Shown: positions 1 through 8,712, numbered from the stretch's first letter. The stretch is DNA of 64,000 bases from Streptomyces sp. TP-A0874 (GCF_001748085.1 NZ_BBZK01000006.1:129657-193656), one strand, 5' to 3'. Numbers and translations are program-made. The notes: generated by a model from the sequence alone, not told the origin.

Positions 1-1317
1 GGACAGCTCGAGGTAGAAGTCGCTCAGCCCGTAGTCCCGCAGCAGCCCCAGCACGAAGGTGAGCAGTTCGTCGAGCTCCTCGGGCATCTGCTCCTTGGTG
101 CAGTAGATGTGGGAGTCGTCCTGGGTGAAGCCACGGGCCCGGGTCAGCCCGTGTACGACGCCCGACTTCTCGTAGCGGTAGACCGTACCGAACTCGAAGA
201 GGCGGAGCGGGAGTTCGCGGTAGGAGCGGCCGCGCGCGTCGAAGACCAGGTTGTGCATCGGGCAGTTCATGGCCTTGAGGTAGTAGTCCTGCCCCTCGAA
301 CTCCATGGGCGGGAACATCGACTCCGCGTAGTTCGGCAGATGCCCCGAGGTCTCGAAGAGCTTCCCCTTGGAGATGTGCGGGGTGTTGACGAACTCGTAG
401 CCGGCCTCCTCGTGGCGGCGGCGGGAGTAGTCCTCCATCACCTTGCGGATCACTCCGCCCTTGGGGTGGAAGATCGCCAGCCCCGAGCCAAGCACCTCCG
501 GGATGGAGAAGAGGTCGAGCTCGACACCGAGCTTGCGGTGGTCGCGCTTCTCCGCCTCCGCGAGGAACTCCAGGTGCGCCTTGAGCTCGTCCTTGGTGGG
601 CCAGGCGGTGCCGTAGATGCGCTGGAGCATCGGGTTCTGCTCGCTGCCACGCCAGTAGGCGCCGGCGCTGCGCATCAGCTTGAAGGCGGGGATGGCCCGG
701 GTGGTCGGCAGGTGCGGGCCTCGGCAGAGGTCCTTCCAGCACAGGTCGCCGGTCTTGGCGTCTAGGTTGTCGTAGATCGTCAACTCACCGCCGCCGACCT
801 CCACATCAGCGCCGTCCGCGGCCGAGGCCGCCCCCTTGAGACCGATCAGCTCCAGCTTGTACGGCTCGGCCGCCAGCTCCTCCCGCGCCTCCTCGTCGGA
901 GACGACCCGGCGGGAGAAGCGCTGGCCACGCTTCTGGATCTCCTGCATCTTCTTCTCGATGCGCTTGAGGTCGTCCGGGTGAAAGGGAGTCTCCACGTCG
1001 AAGTCGTAGTAGAAGCCGTCCTTGATGGGCGGGCCGATCCCGAGCTTGGCCTCGGGGAAGAGCTCCTGCACGGCCTGGGCGAGGACGTGGGCCGTGGAGT
1101 GGCGGAGGATGTCCAGTCCATCCGGGGAGTCGATCGCGACGGGCTCCAGCTCGTCGCCGTCGGCGACCTCGTATGCGAGGTCCCTGAGCTCCCCGGTCAC
1201 CCGCGCCGCGACCGTGGACCGGTCACCGCCGAGCAGCTCCGCCGCCGTAGTGCCCGTCGTCACCACGCGCTCTTCCCGCTCGGAATCGCGTTTGATGATC
1301 ACACGGACATCTGACAC
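1..1317 (-). CDS. thrS: Threonyl-tRNA synthetase, C-terminal part missing (runs off the left edge)
   Basis: Class II aminoacyl-tRNA synthetase that charges tRNA-Thr in the cytoplasm. Read from the right, the protein opens with a TGS-like domain ([13 protein letters not shown]...). The second additional (editing) domain follows, with the [10 protein letters not shown] zinc-type motif near residue 75. The catalytic core then begins, with [21 protein letters not shown] and the motif 2 region ([30 protein letters not shown]). The anticodon-binding domain lies outside the window. I chose the GTG at 1317 because AGGAG sits six bases upstream and the reading begins at the usual ThrRS N-terminus. It is transcribed away from a tRNA-Val gene and a hairpin separates the two. 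I saw no T-box leader in the short upstream gap. Confidence 0.97.
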   Translation of the reverse strand, partial: MSDVRVIIKRDSEREERVVTTGTTAAELLGGDRSTVAARVTGELRDLAYEVADGDELEPVAIDSPDGLDILRHSTAHVLAQAVQELFPEAKLGIGPPIKDGFYYDFDVETPFHPDDLKRIEKKMQEIQKRGQRFSRRVVSDEEAREELAAEPYKLELIGLKGAASAADGADVEVGGGELTIYDNLDAKTGDLCWKDLCRGPHLPTTRAIPAFKLMRSAGAYWRGSEQNPMLQRIYGTAWPTKDELKAHLEFLAEAEKRDHRKLGVELDLFSIPEVLGSGLAIFHPKGGVIRKVMEDYSRRRHEEAGYEFVNTPHISKGKLFETSGHLPNYAESMFPPMEFEGQDYYLKAMNCPMHNLVFDARGRSYRELPLRLFEFGTVYRYEKSGVVHGLTRARGFTQDDSHIYCTKEQMPEELDELLTFVLGLLRDYGLSDFYLELS

Positions 1318-1488
1318 CGGTCTCTCCTGACTTCTCGGATACGGCAGCGGGTGCGCCGCGAGGTGAATCGTACCGACCAAGCGGGGCGGGCCGCGAAGCC
1401 ATTGCGGAGAGGAGGACGGGTGCGCGAGTCCTGACGGAGCTCCGCCCGGCATTCCTGGAGATCCCTCCGGGACCGGCGCAGACGACAG

Positions 1489-1519
1489 AGGCCGGTCCGC
1501 TTGACGCTGGGACCGGCCT
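1489..1519 (-). terminator. Hairpin between tRNA-Val and thrS
   Basis: Perfect 10-bp stem (1489-1498 with 1510-1519) around an 11-base loop, just 3' of the tRNA-Val(CAC) gene on the minus strand. It has no U-tract, as is common in streptomycetes. It probably ends the tRNA transcript before thrS. Confidence 0.6.
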
Positions 1520-1526
1520 GCCAGGG

Positions 1527-1598
1527 TGGGCGATACTGGGTTCGAACCAGTGACCTCTTCGGTGTGAACGAAGCGCTCTCCCACTGAGCTAATCGCCC
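1527..1598 (-). tRNA. tRNA-Val, anticodon CAC (copy 1)
   Basis: Reads on the minus strand as GGGCGATTAGCTCAGTGGGA and onward. The 7-bp acceptor stem GGGCGAT/ATCGCCC is perfect, the anticodon stem is CTTCG/CGAAG, and the loop TTCACAC gives anticodon CAC (codon GUG). The T-loop is GTTCGAA, the discriminator base is A, and CCA is not encoded. The 72-base gene is identical to the copy at 2390-2461. Confidence 0.97.
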
Positions 1599-1633
1599 TG
1601 GGCCACCAGGGCTTCCCCCGGGGCACGGCGGAA

Positions 1634-1662
1634 ACAATACAGCGGGCGCGGGTTTACTCCAA
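1634..1662 (-). promoter_or_regulatory. Vegetative promoter for tRNA-Val copy 1
   Basis: On the minus strand a TTGGAG -35 (1657-1662) and a TATTGT -10 (1634-1639) are separated by 17 bp, about 35 bp upstream of the tRNA. This is a close match to the principal sigma-factor (HrdB) consensus expected for a tRNA gene. Confidence 0.7.
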
Positions 1663-1804
1663 ACGGCCTTCCCGTCCGCGGCCCGGCCGCCGTCCGCAGG
1701 CTCTCCTCGGGGCACCGTCCGACCCAGCGCGCCCACCCCGGCGGACCCGGGCCCCGAGGGACCCCGCGCCACCGGTCGCGCGCCGGGAGGCCGGTTACCC
1801 GGCG

Positions 1805-2236
1805 GTGGCTCTGCTGCTGTCCGCCGCCTGGCTCCGGTTGGCGGCCCCCGGGGAGGCCGTACCCGAGGCGTGCACGCTCCCGGTGACCGTTCCGCTGCTC
1901 GCCATCGGGCTGTTCCGCAGACGGCGGAGTGCGGCGGTCTCCTCCTGGGCGGCGCACGGTACCGGTACCGCTTTGGCGGTGACCCTGCTGCCCAGCGCGC
2001 TGCGGATGTGGGGCGGTGGCGGTTGGGAGCGCCCGCTCCTGCTCGGCCTGGCGGCTCTCGGGCTGACGCTGCTCGGGGCCTGGTACCGCTCCAGGCGCCC
2101 CTGCTGCCGGGAGGCGCCACGCTCGCCCCGGTCGCGCTCCACGAGCTGGCTCCCCACCTCGCGCAGTTGGCCGGCGCGGTGCCGCGTCGGCTGCCGCCCG
2201 CGCCGGTCGGACTGCTGCTGTCGGCGCGACCTGTGA
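1805..2236 (+). CDS. Hypothetical membrane ORF between the two tRNA-Val genes, possibly frame-disrupted
   Basis: I do not recognise this ORF. From the GTG at 1805 it gives two or three hydrophobic stretches (ALLLSAAWLRL, LPVTVPLLAIGLF, PLLLGLAALGLTLLGAWY), then an Arg/Ser/Cys-rich tail that looks non-coding. From about 2090 to 2210 the next frame has the better GC3 pattern (QAPLLPGGATLAPVALHELA). A third frame then ends in a charged, coil-like CEQRSREVRRVRELIGRLR before a stop at 2291. The start has only a distant GGGAGG. It may be a decayed membrane-protein gene or a chance ORF in GC-rich DNA. Confidence 0.3.
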   Translation: MALLLSAAWLRLAAPGEAVPEACTLPVTVPLLAIGLFRRRRSAAVSSWAAHGTGTALAVTLLPSALRMWGGGGWERPLLLGLAALGLTLLGAWYRSRRPCCREAPRSPRSRSTSWLPTSRSWPARCRVGCRPRRSDCCCRRDL

Positions 2237-2350
2237 GCAGCGGTCGCGCGAGGTGCGCCGGGTGCGGGAGTTGATCGGTCGGCTGCGCTGAGGCCGGAGG
2301 GGCGCGATCCCCAGGAGCGCGGCTCGGGCGGGGGATACCCGCCAACGCCA

Positions 2351-2382
2351 CGGAGGCTGAGGCTTCCAAGCCTCAGCCTCCG
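2351..2382 (-). terminator. Strong hairpin 3' of tRNA-Val copy 2
   Basis: Perfect 15-bp inverted repeat (2351-2365 with 2368-2382) around a 2-base centre, eight bases beyond the 3' end of the minus-strand tRNA. There is no U-run. Probable terminator. Confidence 0.75.
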
Positions 2383-2389
2383 TCTGTTG

Positions 2390-2461
2390 TGGGCGATACT
2401 GGGTTCGAACCAGTGACCTCTTCGGTGTGAACGAAGCGCTCTCCCACTGAGCTAATCGCCC
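2390..2461 (-). tRNA. tRNA-Val, anticodon CAC (copy 2)
   Basis: Identical in all 72 bases to the gene at 1527-1598, with the same CAC anticodon in loop TTCACAC and no encoded CCA. The similarity continues for roughly 15-20 bases past the 5' end (CCTGGTGGC...), which suggests a local duplication. A TAACAT element on the minus strand (2495-2500) could be its -10, but I see no convincing -35. Confidence 0.97.
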
Positions 2462-2901
2462 TGAGCCACCAGGGGTTCGCCCCGGCGGGATCAAATGTTA
2501 CCGCATGTCAGGGCCTTCACCGACACTCGCCGGGCGGCCCGGCGCCCATCCGATCCGGCGGGCTCTCCGAGCCCGGAGCGGCGGCGGGACCTGGCGGGCG
2601 GGTGGAGAGCGGCGCCGCCCGGCGGGCCACCTGGAGCAGGCTGCGGTACCGGCCGGCACCTCGGCAACCGGCACCTCGGCAACCACGCCGTGTCGACGAG
2701 CACCGCACAGGTCGGAGTTCCCCCATGTGCGCCCCACACACATACCGCCTCGTCGTCCGGAGGCCTGCCCCGTCGACCGATCTCCGGCGCGGCCTGGCCG
2801 ATCTCGGTTGAGACCGCCCTCAAACACAGATCCCGCGGTTCCCGCGGCACGGTGAGAGGCAGCGGCCGCCGTCGTCCGCTCGTCGGGCCGGCTCGCCACC
2901 G
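2462..2901. other. Intergenic stretch without a convincing gene
   Basis: Several overlapping open frames exist on both strands, but none has a good start, a recognisable family or consistent codon-position bias. The one clear structure is a 15-bp sequence repeated in tandem at 2653-2667 and 2668-2682. Confidence 0.5.
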
Positions 2902-3384
2902 CTACCGCCCGGAGCTCCAGGGCATGTGGAGACCGAAGCGCCACAGGTACCAGGCGACGGCCACTGCGAGCAGCACGGCGGCGACCGTTCCGATGGCCAC
3001 GTTCCTCCGCCGCACCCTGGGGTCGAGCGCTCGTCGCGCGGCCTCGGAGACCTTGCGCCGGGTCCATCGGAGCGCCAGCTGCGCCCAGACGAACTCGGTG
3101 GCCCAGAGCGCCAGCCCCGCGAAGATCACAACCCATCCGGGACCGGGGAGCACCAGCATCGCGGCGCCGGCCGCGACGACGGCGAGGCCCACCAGGAAGA
3201 CCCCTGCCTGCCAGAACAGGTGGAGCAGCCGGCGTTCCCGGACGAACCGCGGAGCCCGCGACCCGAGTGCCGGCTCCCGCACCGCCTTCTCCCGTCCGCC
3301 GTCCTCCGGCTCGAGCCGTCCGGTCGGTCGCTCGACGGTGGCCGTGTCGGTCACCGCGTGACCCCCGTCACTCTCCGCGTTCAT
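2902..3384 (-). CDS. PGPGW-family (TIGR02611-type) membrane protein
   Basis: Small integral membrane protein of unknown function, recognised by the LPGPGW motif near residue 82. Predicted topology is a charged cytoplasmic N-terminus (about 50 residues), a hydrophobic hairpin that carries the motif (FWQAGVFLVGLAVVAAGAAM ... WVVIFAGLALWATEF), an Arg-rich loop, and a last membrane segment (VAIGTVAAVLLAVAVAWYLW). The ATG at 3384 lacks a clear ribosome site. A GTG ten codons further in (3354) follows a GGGGG run and may be the true start. It diverges from ssgB. Confidence 0.8.
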   Translation of the reverse strand: MNAESDGGHAVTDTATVERPTGRLEPEDGGREKAVREPALGSRAPRFVRERRLLHLFWQAGVFLVGLAVVAAGAAMLVLPGPGWVVIFAGLALWATEFVWAQLALRWTRRKVSEAARRALDPRVRRRNVAIGTVAAVLLAVAVAWYLWRFGLHMPWSSGR

Positions 3385-3573
3385 ATGGCCAACTTACCTG
3401 AATACGAACGTCCGTCAGCATGGAGATGGAGGATGGGGGAAGGGTCCGCCATGCGAGGTATGCGCACCGTCGCAAATAGGGCATAGGGGTTTACAAGGGA
3501 ACTTTCGGTGGCATGTCGATTTCGCCGACGTGCGAATCCCCGAGCGCACACTGAGCGAAAGGCCATGGCGCTT

Positions 3574-3987
3574 ATGAACACCACGGTCAGCTGCGAGCTG
3601 CACTTGCGACTCGTTGTGTCGAGCGAATCCTCCCTGCCGGTCCCCGCTGGACTGCGGTACGACACGGCCGACCCCTACGCCGTGCACGCCACCTTTCACA
3701 CCGGAGCAGAAGAGACCGTCGAGTGGGTGTTCGCCCGCGACCTCCTCGCCGAGGGGTTGCACCGACCCACGGGCACCGGCGACGTCCGGGTGTGGCCGTC
3801 CCGCAGCCACGGTCAGGGCGTCGTCTGCATCGCGCTGAGCTCTCCGGAGGGCGAAGCGCTGCTCGAGGCCCCCGCCAGAGCCCTGGAGTCGTTCCTCAAG
3901 CGTACGGACGCGGCCGTGCCGCCCGGAACCGAACACCGCCACTTCGACCTGGACACCGAGCTCTCCCACATCCTGGCCGAGAGCTGA
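3574..3987 (+). CDS. ssgB: SsgB, sporulation-specific cell division regulator
   Basis: SsgA-like protein of 137 residues. In streptomycetes SsgB binds FtsZ and, with SsgA, positions Z-rings at sporulation septa in aerial hyphae; mutants stay non-sporulating. The product starts MNTTVSCELHLRLV and ends HFDLDTELSHILAES. It matches my memory of the S. coelicolor protein over essentially its whole length, which places this genome in Streptomycetaceae. A second ATG three codons upstream (3565, MAL) lies closer to GAAAGG, so the N-terminus could be MALMNTT. It stands alone, with a strong hairpin about 110 bp downstream. Confidence 0.97.
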   Translation: MNTTVSCELHLRLVVSSESSLPVPAGLRYDTADPYAVHATFHTGAEETVEWVFARDLLAEGLHRPTGTGDVRVWPSRSHGQGVVCIALSSPEGEALLEAPARALESFLKRTDAAVPPGTEHRHFDLDTELSHILAES

Positions 3988-4095
3988 CCGGCGAGAGAAC
4001 CCCCACAGACCGAAGTCGACCACCCACCGTCCGCAGCCGTCCGACTCGGGGCGACGGCTCGGCCCGACACCCGCACACCCGGCGCAACCAGGACA

Positions 4096-4129
4096 GCTTC
4101 CCCGCCGCGGAGCTCCGCGGCGGGGAAGC
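4096..4129 (+). terminator. 34-bp perfect palindrome downstream of ssgB
   Basis: A fully self-complementary 34-bp sequence (17 bases each side), GC-rich and followed by GTTTGC. It would fold into a stem of about 15 bp with a 4-base loop and is placed to end the ssgB transcript. Confidence 0.7.
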
Positions 4130-4367
4130 CGTTTGCAAGACGTCCCACGCGGCCGCCACGGGGAGGCGTCCGCCCGCCGTCGGCCCTCCCCGCCTCTCGG
4201 CCGGAACCGCGATTCCGTCGGCGCCGGCGTCGGCGGGGGCGCGGCCGGTGCGGTGGCCACGGGGCCTCTGCGGATCGGTGAGGAACGCCAGGGGCGGCTA
4301 GGGTATGTCGCTCGGATGCCGTGGCTCCGCGGGATCCGGCAGCACTCCCGAGCCGCCAGGAGTAACC

Positions 4368-4925
4368 GTGCTGATCAATCACGACACCCGGTGTGCTCTC
4401 GACTGCGTCGTCGACCTGGTGAACAGCGCGGCACAGGGCTCGGAGCCCGACACCCTGGGGGACGTCTCCGCCCTGGGACGGTTCGTCGAGCGCAACGCCA
4501 TCAGTGATGTGCGGACGCTGACCCGCCAGGACCTCACCGCGGTACGGGCCGTGCGGGCCCGGTTCACCGACGTCTTCTCCGCGCCCGACACCCGCACCGC
4601 TGCGGCCCTGTTGAACACCATGGTCGCGGCCGCCGGCACCACGCCCAGGCTGACCGACCACGACGGCTACGACTGGCACCTGCACTACTTCGCACCGGGC
4701 GCCTCCGTCGCCGACCACCTCGCCGCCGACGGGGGGATGGCCCTGGCCTTCCTGCTGGTCGCCGGCGAACGGGAGCGTCTGCGGCGCTGCTCCGCGCCGG
4801 ACTGCCGACGGGCCTTCATCGACCTGTCCCGCAACCGCTCCCGGCGTTACTGCTCCAGCCGCACCTGCGGCAACCGACTCCATGTGGCCGCCTACCGGGC
4901 CCGGCTCCGGGAAGCCGCGCGATGA
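4368..4925 (+). CDS. CGNR zinc-finger transcription regulator (ABATE domain)
   Basis: Predicted DNA-binding regulator of 185 residues. The N-terminal ABATE domain (about residues 5-130) is followed by a CGNR zinc finger in which RRCSAPDCRRAF and RYCSSRTCGNR supply four cysteines, ending in HVAAYRARLR. Proteins of this family are generally single-gene regulators of unknown ligand. I chose the GTG at 4368 because AGGAG lies about six bases upstream and the family usually begins LINHDTR-like. The gene converges on a small membrane protein, and the stop codons are only a few bases apart. Confidence 0.88.
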   Translation: MLINHDTRCALDCVVDLVNSAAQGSEPDTLGDVSALGRFVERNAISDVRTLTRQDLTAVRAVRARFTDVFSAPDTRTAAALLNTMVAAAGTTPRLTDHDGYDWHLHYFAPGASVADHLAADGGMALAFLLVAGERERLRRCSAPDCRRAFIDLSRNRSRRYCSSRTCGNRLHVAAYRARLREAAR

Positions 4926-4928
4926 GCA

Positions 4929-5135
4929 TCACAGCCGGTAGAGGTCGTGGATCGCAGCGAAGAGCAGCAGGGACCCGACCACGGTGAGGAAGAGCATCAG
5001 CGGCGGCTGGGACAGCGCGAAGAGGCAGCCGCGCCGTTCGGACCGCTCGGACCCGGCCGGGACCGGTGCCACGGGCGAACCGCCCGCGCCGGTGCCGGTC
5101 GGCGGGGCGCCCGTACGCGCGAGTTCATCGTTCAT
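4929..5135 (-). CDS. Small single-pass membrane protein
   Basis: Hypothetical protein of 68 residues. It has a Pro/Gly/Thr-rich N-terminus, a basic stretch (SERSERRGC) and one C-terminal membrane helix (PPLMLFLTVVGSLLLFAAI) that ends HDLYRL. That arrangement suggests a C-terminally anchored protein facing the cytoplasm. I see no catalytic motif. It ends three bases from the CGNR gene and lies upstream of another minus-strand membrane gene. Confidence 0.65.
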   Translation of the reverse strand: MNDELARTGAPPTGTGAGGSPVAPVPAGSERSERRGCLFALSQPPLMLFLTVVGSLLLFAAIHDLYRL

Positions 5136-5204
5136 CTCGCGTTGATCATGACGCAGTTGCGACCCGGGGCGCCGCCAACACGCCCGTTTCGGGCGGGGGT
5201 TCGC

Positions 5205-5675
5205 TCAGATTCCGTGTTTCTTCAGAATGTCCTCGATGTCCTGGAAGTCCTCCAGGCCGGCAGCTCCTGAGCGTCCCTTGTCCGCGCCCGCGGCCGGCCG
5301 GCCCGCGCTGCCCAGCTCCGGGGCGGAGGCCCGCGGCGCGACAGCGGCCGCCTCGGCCCGGGAGCCGCCCTGCCCGGTGGCGGGGCCGGACCGGCGCTTG
5401 GCGATCCGGGCGACGAGGAACAGCAGGACGGCCAGGCCCAGGATGCCGAAGCCGGCCCAGACGGTCGGCTTGAGCACCAGTCCCGTGGACCAGCGGCCGA
5501 CCGCGACCCCGACGTCCTTGCCCAGGTCGGTCAGGCCGGCCATCGCCAGGCCCACCGGGACCAGCGCGAAGGCCGCGATCCGGGTGGCGAGCAGCAGACG
5601 CCTGCGGTAGGCGGTGAGCAGTGCGGCGGCCAGTCCGGCCCCGGACAGTGCGACGCAGACTGTGGAGGTCAGCAC
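5205..5675 (-). CDS. Conserved membrane protein with C-terminal EDILKKHGI tail
   Basis: Protein of 156 residues, function unknown to me. Three hydrophobic segments fall in the first 100 residues (VCVALSGAGLAAALLTAY, IAAFALVPVGLAMAGL, VWAGFGILGLAVLLFLVARI). An Ala/Gly/Ser-rich cytoplasmic linker follows, and the protein ends in a short acidic-to-basic helix, LEDFQDIEDILKKHGI. The frame stays open far upstream, but the GTG at 5675 has GGGAGG five to six bases before it and begins directly at the first membrane helix. Confidence 0.7.
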   Translation of the reverse strand: MLTSTVCVALSGAGLAAALLTAYRRRLLLATRIAAFALVPVGLAMAGLTDLGKDVGVAVGRWSTGLVLKPTVWAGFGILGLAVLLFLVARIAKRRSGPATGQGGSRAEAAAVAPRASAPELGSAGRPAAGADKGRSGAAGLEDFQDIEDILKKHGI

Positions 5676-5990
5676 TTCGCCCTCCCAGCGGTGGTCATGG
5701 ACATCGACTCTCCCCCTATCGCCATCGGGCCCGCGGTCGAGCACCCCTTCCATCCTGCCTCGCCCGGCGGCTCGCTGACCACGTCGGCGCCGGGCCCCGG
5801 CGAATTCGCCCCTGACCGCCGGGCGCCGGACAGCCGGTGCGGAACGCGGGGCACACCTCCCGGCGAGAGCGGCGGCCGCCAACACCCGGCAGGACGCCGC
5901 GATGCCGCCCGGGCGTCCGGACTCCGCATCTCGCCGGCCGGTGCCGCGCCCGGTTTCCCGCGCCCGCGCCCGAACTGGGAGACTGCGGCC
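5676..5990. other. Divergent intergenic region
   Basis: About 315 bp between the minus-strand membrane gene and the plus-strand dsbA-like gene. I find no further gene and no clear promoter match. It must hold the start signals for both flanking genes. Confidence 0.5.
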
Positions 5991-6503
5991 ATGAGTCAAG
6001 CCACCCCGGACCGCCCCGTCCTCGATGTCTGGTGCGAACTGCAGTGCCCGGACTGCCACACGGCCATGGAAGACCTGACCGCCCTGCGGGCCCGCTACGG
6101 GGACTCCCTGGAGATTCGGCTGCGCCACTTCCCCCTGGAAAAGCACCCGCACGCACACGCCGCGGCCCAGGCCGCCGAGGAGGCAGCCGCCCAGGGGCAG
6201 CTCTGGCCCTACGTGGAGGCGGTGCTGAGCCGCACCGGTGAGCTGCGGCGGCGCGGCACCGAGTTCCTGGTCGCGGTGGCGGGGGAATTGGGGCTGGACG
6301 CCGAGGAGTTGGACACCGCGCTGGTCGACGGCCGCCACATCCTGATCGTCGACGCCGATCAGGCCGAGGGGCAGGCGATCGGTGTCACCGGGACGCCCAC
6401 CTACGTGATCGGCGGCGAGCGGCTCGACGGCGGGGTGAGTCAGAAGGGACTGCGGGAGCGGATCCAGCAGATCGTGGACGAGTGGTTGGAGAACACGGGG
6501 TGA
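5991..6503 (+). CDS. DsbA-family thioredoxin-fold protein
   Basis: Predicted thiol oxidoreductase or isomerase-like protein of 170 residues. It has a CPDC active-site pair (Cys19, Cys22), a helical insertion typical of DsbA/FrnE-like proteins (about residues 55-125), and the cis-Pro loop GVTGTPTYVIGG near residue 135. No signal peptide is visible, so it probably acts in the cytoplasm, like FrnE-type members. The ATG at 5991 follows GGGAG at good distance. The GNAT gene next to it converges. Confidence 0.85.
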   Translation: MSQATPDRPVLDVWCELQCPDCHTAMEDLTALRARYGDSLEIRLRHFPLEKHPHAHAAAQAAEEAAAQGQLWPYVEAVLSRTGELRRRGTEFLVAVAGELGLDAEELDTALVDGRHILIVDADQAEGQAIGVTGTPTYVIGGERLDGGVSQKGLRERIQQIVDEWLENTG

Positions 6504-6543
6504 TCCCTGGTCCCGGCGAGCACCGGCGGCCGGTCGGGTCCGC

Positions 6544-7431
6544 TCAGAGCAGCGTCTTGTAGAAAGAGTGCCGGGCCGTGACGTACCCCAGGGACTCGTA
6601 GAGCCCGCGTGCCTGCAGGTTCTCCAGGGAGACGTTGAGGGCCAGTCGCCCGACCCCGGCGGCCCGGCACTGCCGCTCGGCCGACAGCATGAGTTCCCGC
6701 CCGTGGCCCCGGCCCCGGTGTTCCTCAGCCACCTCGATGTCGAGCACGGCCCCGCCGATCCCGTCCTCGCCGGCGGTACCGGTGCGCCGTGCACCGCCGG
6801 GGAGACCCAGCACGCTCTCCTGCCCGTGCAGCGAGAGCCAGAGGAGGCCGACCTCGACACCGCTCCGGGCGAGCACCGTGAACCTCGCCCCGGGGGTCTC
6901 CAGGCCTTCAGGCAGAAGGACCCGGAGGTCCGCCGCGGCCCTTGCCGAGGCCTCCGCCTCCGGGACGCCTCCGGCGACGGCGGAACGGATGTGGCGCTCT
7001 GTCGACCGCTGGAGCCAGACGGCGAACTCCTCGGGCAGCATCGACCGTTCGACACTGCCAGCGGGGGGTTCCGGCACCCGCCGCGGCAACCGCTTGGACA
7101 TCCCCCGGCTGCTCTCCCGGTATCCGAGCCCGTCGGCCATCCGCAGCGCGCCGTGGGCGGAGGCCGGGACGGTGATCTCTATCCGGCGGCAGCCCCAACC
7201 GCGCAGCACCTCCTCGGCGGCGAGCGCGGCCACGGTGGCCCTGCCCCGACGCCGCTCCGGGCCCTCGACCCGGAGGGCGGCGATGCGGCCCACCGCGAGG
7301 CCGGACCGGTCACCGGCGACCAGCCGGACGGCGCCGACCGGACGGCTGTTGACGCGGATCTCGTAGTCCCGGGAGCGCGCTCCGGCCGGCCCTCGGTGTT
7401 CCGGACCGGTCGGGCGGAGTGTGGTGGTCAT
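6544..7431 (-). CDS. Tandem-GNAT acetyltransferase
   Basis: Protein of 295 residues with two GNAT folds. The N-terminal half (about residues 20-110) has a degraded acetyl-CoA loop (RRRGRATVAALAAEEVLRGWGC). The C-terminal half (about 150-295) has a good loop A (EEHRGRGHGRELMLSAERQC) and the usual end NVSLENLQARGLYESLGY. By analogy with other double GNATs only the C-terminal domain is likely to be catalytic. The substrate is unknown. The gene lies just downstream of the aminotransferase gene on the same strand (63 bp). Confidence 0.85.
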   Translation of the reverse strand: MTTTLRPTGPEHRGPAGARSRDYEIRVNSRPVGAVRLVAGDRSGLAVGRIAALRVEGPERRRGRATVAALAAEEVLRGWGCRRIEITVPASAHGALRMADGLGYRESSRGMSKRLPRRVPEPPAGSVERSMLPEEFAVWLQRSTERHIRSAVAGGVPEAEASARAAADLRVLLPEGLETPGARFTVLARSGVEVGLLWLSLHGQESVLGLPGGARRTGTAGEDGIGGAVLDIEVAEEHRGRGHGRELMLSAERQCRAAGVGRLALNVSLENLQARGLYESLGYVTARHSFYKTLL

Positions 7432-7494
7432 GCCGGGTACATACCCTCGGGACCGCCGAGCCCCCCCCTGATCGGCTCCCGCGCGGAGGCGGGA

Positions 7495-8322
7495 TCAGCC
7501 CACCGGATCGGGGTCGGCCGCCGCCCGCTCCGCGAAGATCCGCATCGCCTCGGCGGTGACCGGCCCGGGGGCACCCGCCAGTTCCCGGCCGTCGGCACGG
7601 TGCACGGCCTGGACGTCGCGGAGGGTGGACGTCAGGAAGACCTCTTCGGCCCGCTCCAGCACGTCCAGCGGCAGGTCCGTCTCCTTGGCCCCGGTCCACT
7701 CCGCGGTCAGCGCCCGGGTGATGCCCGCCAGGCAGCCGGAACTGAGGGGCGGGGTGTACAACTCCCCGTCGAGCACCACGAAGACATTGGATCCGGTGCC
7801 CTCACAGAGCTGCCCCACGGTGTTGCCGAAGATCGCCTCACTGGCGCCGTTCTCGTGCGCCCGGGCGAGAGCGACCACGTTCTCCCCGTAGGAGGTGGTC
7901 TTCAGGCCGCTGAGCGCTCCCCGCTCGTTGCGGGTCCACGGCACGGTGACCACCGCGGTGGTGTCCGGCCGCCTGCTGGCCTGGCCGAGCGCCACGACCA
8001 GCGTGGTCCCCTCCGCCCCGCGCTCCGAGCCGAGCGGCGAGAATCCGCCGGTGTAGGTGATCCGCAACCTGCCCAGCGGCATGGGATTCGCCTCCAGCAC
8101 CGCCGCGCAGGCGCGCCGGACCTGCTCGCGGTCGGGCTCGGGGAGGCCGAGACCGCGTGCGGAGGACGCCAGCCGATCCAGGTGCCGAGTCAGCGCGAAG
8201 GGCCGGCCGTCGACCGCTTTTACCGTCTCGAACACGCCGTCACCGACGGTCAGTCCGTGATCGAAGACGGAGACCTGCGCGGTCGCCACGTCGCGCAGTC
8301 CGCCGTTGACCCAGATCTTCAC
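7495..8322 (-). CDS. Class IV aminotransferase (aminodeoxychorismate lyase-like)
   Basis: PLP enzyme of 275 residues in the branched-chain aminotransferase/PabC fold. The sequence shows FDHGLTVGDGVFETVKA at the start, the PLP-lysine region SGLKTTSYGENVVALARAHENGA, and the cofactor-phosphate loop GTGSNVFVV. Length and motifs fit 4-amino-4-deoxychorismate lyase (folate pathway) better than BCAT. D-amino-acid transaminase is an alternative. I chose the GTG at 8322 because AGGTGGAG precedes it; a GTG six codons upstream (8340) is possible but has a poor ribosome site. Confidence 0.82.
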   Translation of the reverse strand: MKIWVNGGLRDVATAQVSVFDHGLTVGDGVFETVKAVDGRPFALTRHLDRLASSARGLGLPEPDREQVRRACAAVLEANPMPLGRLRITYTGGFSPLGSERGAEGTTLVVALGQASRRPDTTAVVTVPWTRNERGALSGLKTTSYGENVVALARAHENGASEAIFGNTVGQLCEGTGSNVFVVLDGELYTPPLSSGCLAGITRALTAEWTGAKETDLPLDVLERAEEVFLTSTLRDVQAVHRADGRELAGAPGPVTAEAMRIFAERAAADPDPVG

Positions 8323-8514
8323 TCGCTCCACCTCGTTCACGCCCGCCGGCAGCGGCGGAGTGCCGCGTACGACGTCTCGGCTCCGTACATATCCGACGCT
8401 ACCGCGAGCCGGGGCCGCCCTGATTGCCGCCACGGTGTCCGCCCGGGGACGGAAAAGGGCGCCCGGGCGGCTCCTCCCCCGGGTAAGCGGTGCGGCACCC
8501 TGCGCAAACGGAAT

Positions 8515-8542
8515 TTGAGCTGGCCCGGGAATCCGCTAGAGT
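8515..8542 (+). promoter_or_regulatory. Promoter of the five-gene tRNA array
   Basis: TTGAGC (-35, 8515-8520) and TAGAGT (-10, 8537-8542) with a 16-bp spacer, about 70 bp before the first tRNA. This fits a strong vegetative streptomycete tRNA promoter. Confidence 0.75.
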
Positions 8543-8612
8543 TCACACGTCGCCGGTCGCGGAAGCACCCGGAGACCACAGGCAGCCTCCGAGATCGTTT
8601 CGGAGGGCGGCT

Positions 8613-8685
8613 GCGGACGTAGCTCAGTTGGTAGAGCATCACCTTGCCAAGGTGAGGGTCGCGAGTTCGAATCTCGTCGTCCGCT
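8613..8685 (+). tRNA. tRNA-Gly, anticodon GCC
   Basis: Acceptor stem GCGGACG/CGTCCGC. The anticodon loop TTGCCAA gives GCC (codons GGC/GGU). The T-arm is GTTCGAA and the discriminator base is T. It is 73 bases long, without encoded CCA, and is the first gene of the array. Confidence 0.97.
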
Positions 8686-8712
8686 CGACGGGGGTCATTT
8701 CGGCCTCCGCTT

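Noticed and set aside
6568..8622. Long plus-strand open frame opposite the GNAT and aminotransferase genes
   Set aside because: Both minus-strand genes have clear motifs and starts; this frame has none and even enters the tRNA-Gly gene. Shadow frame.
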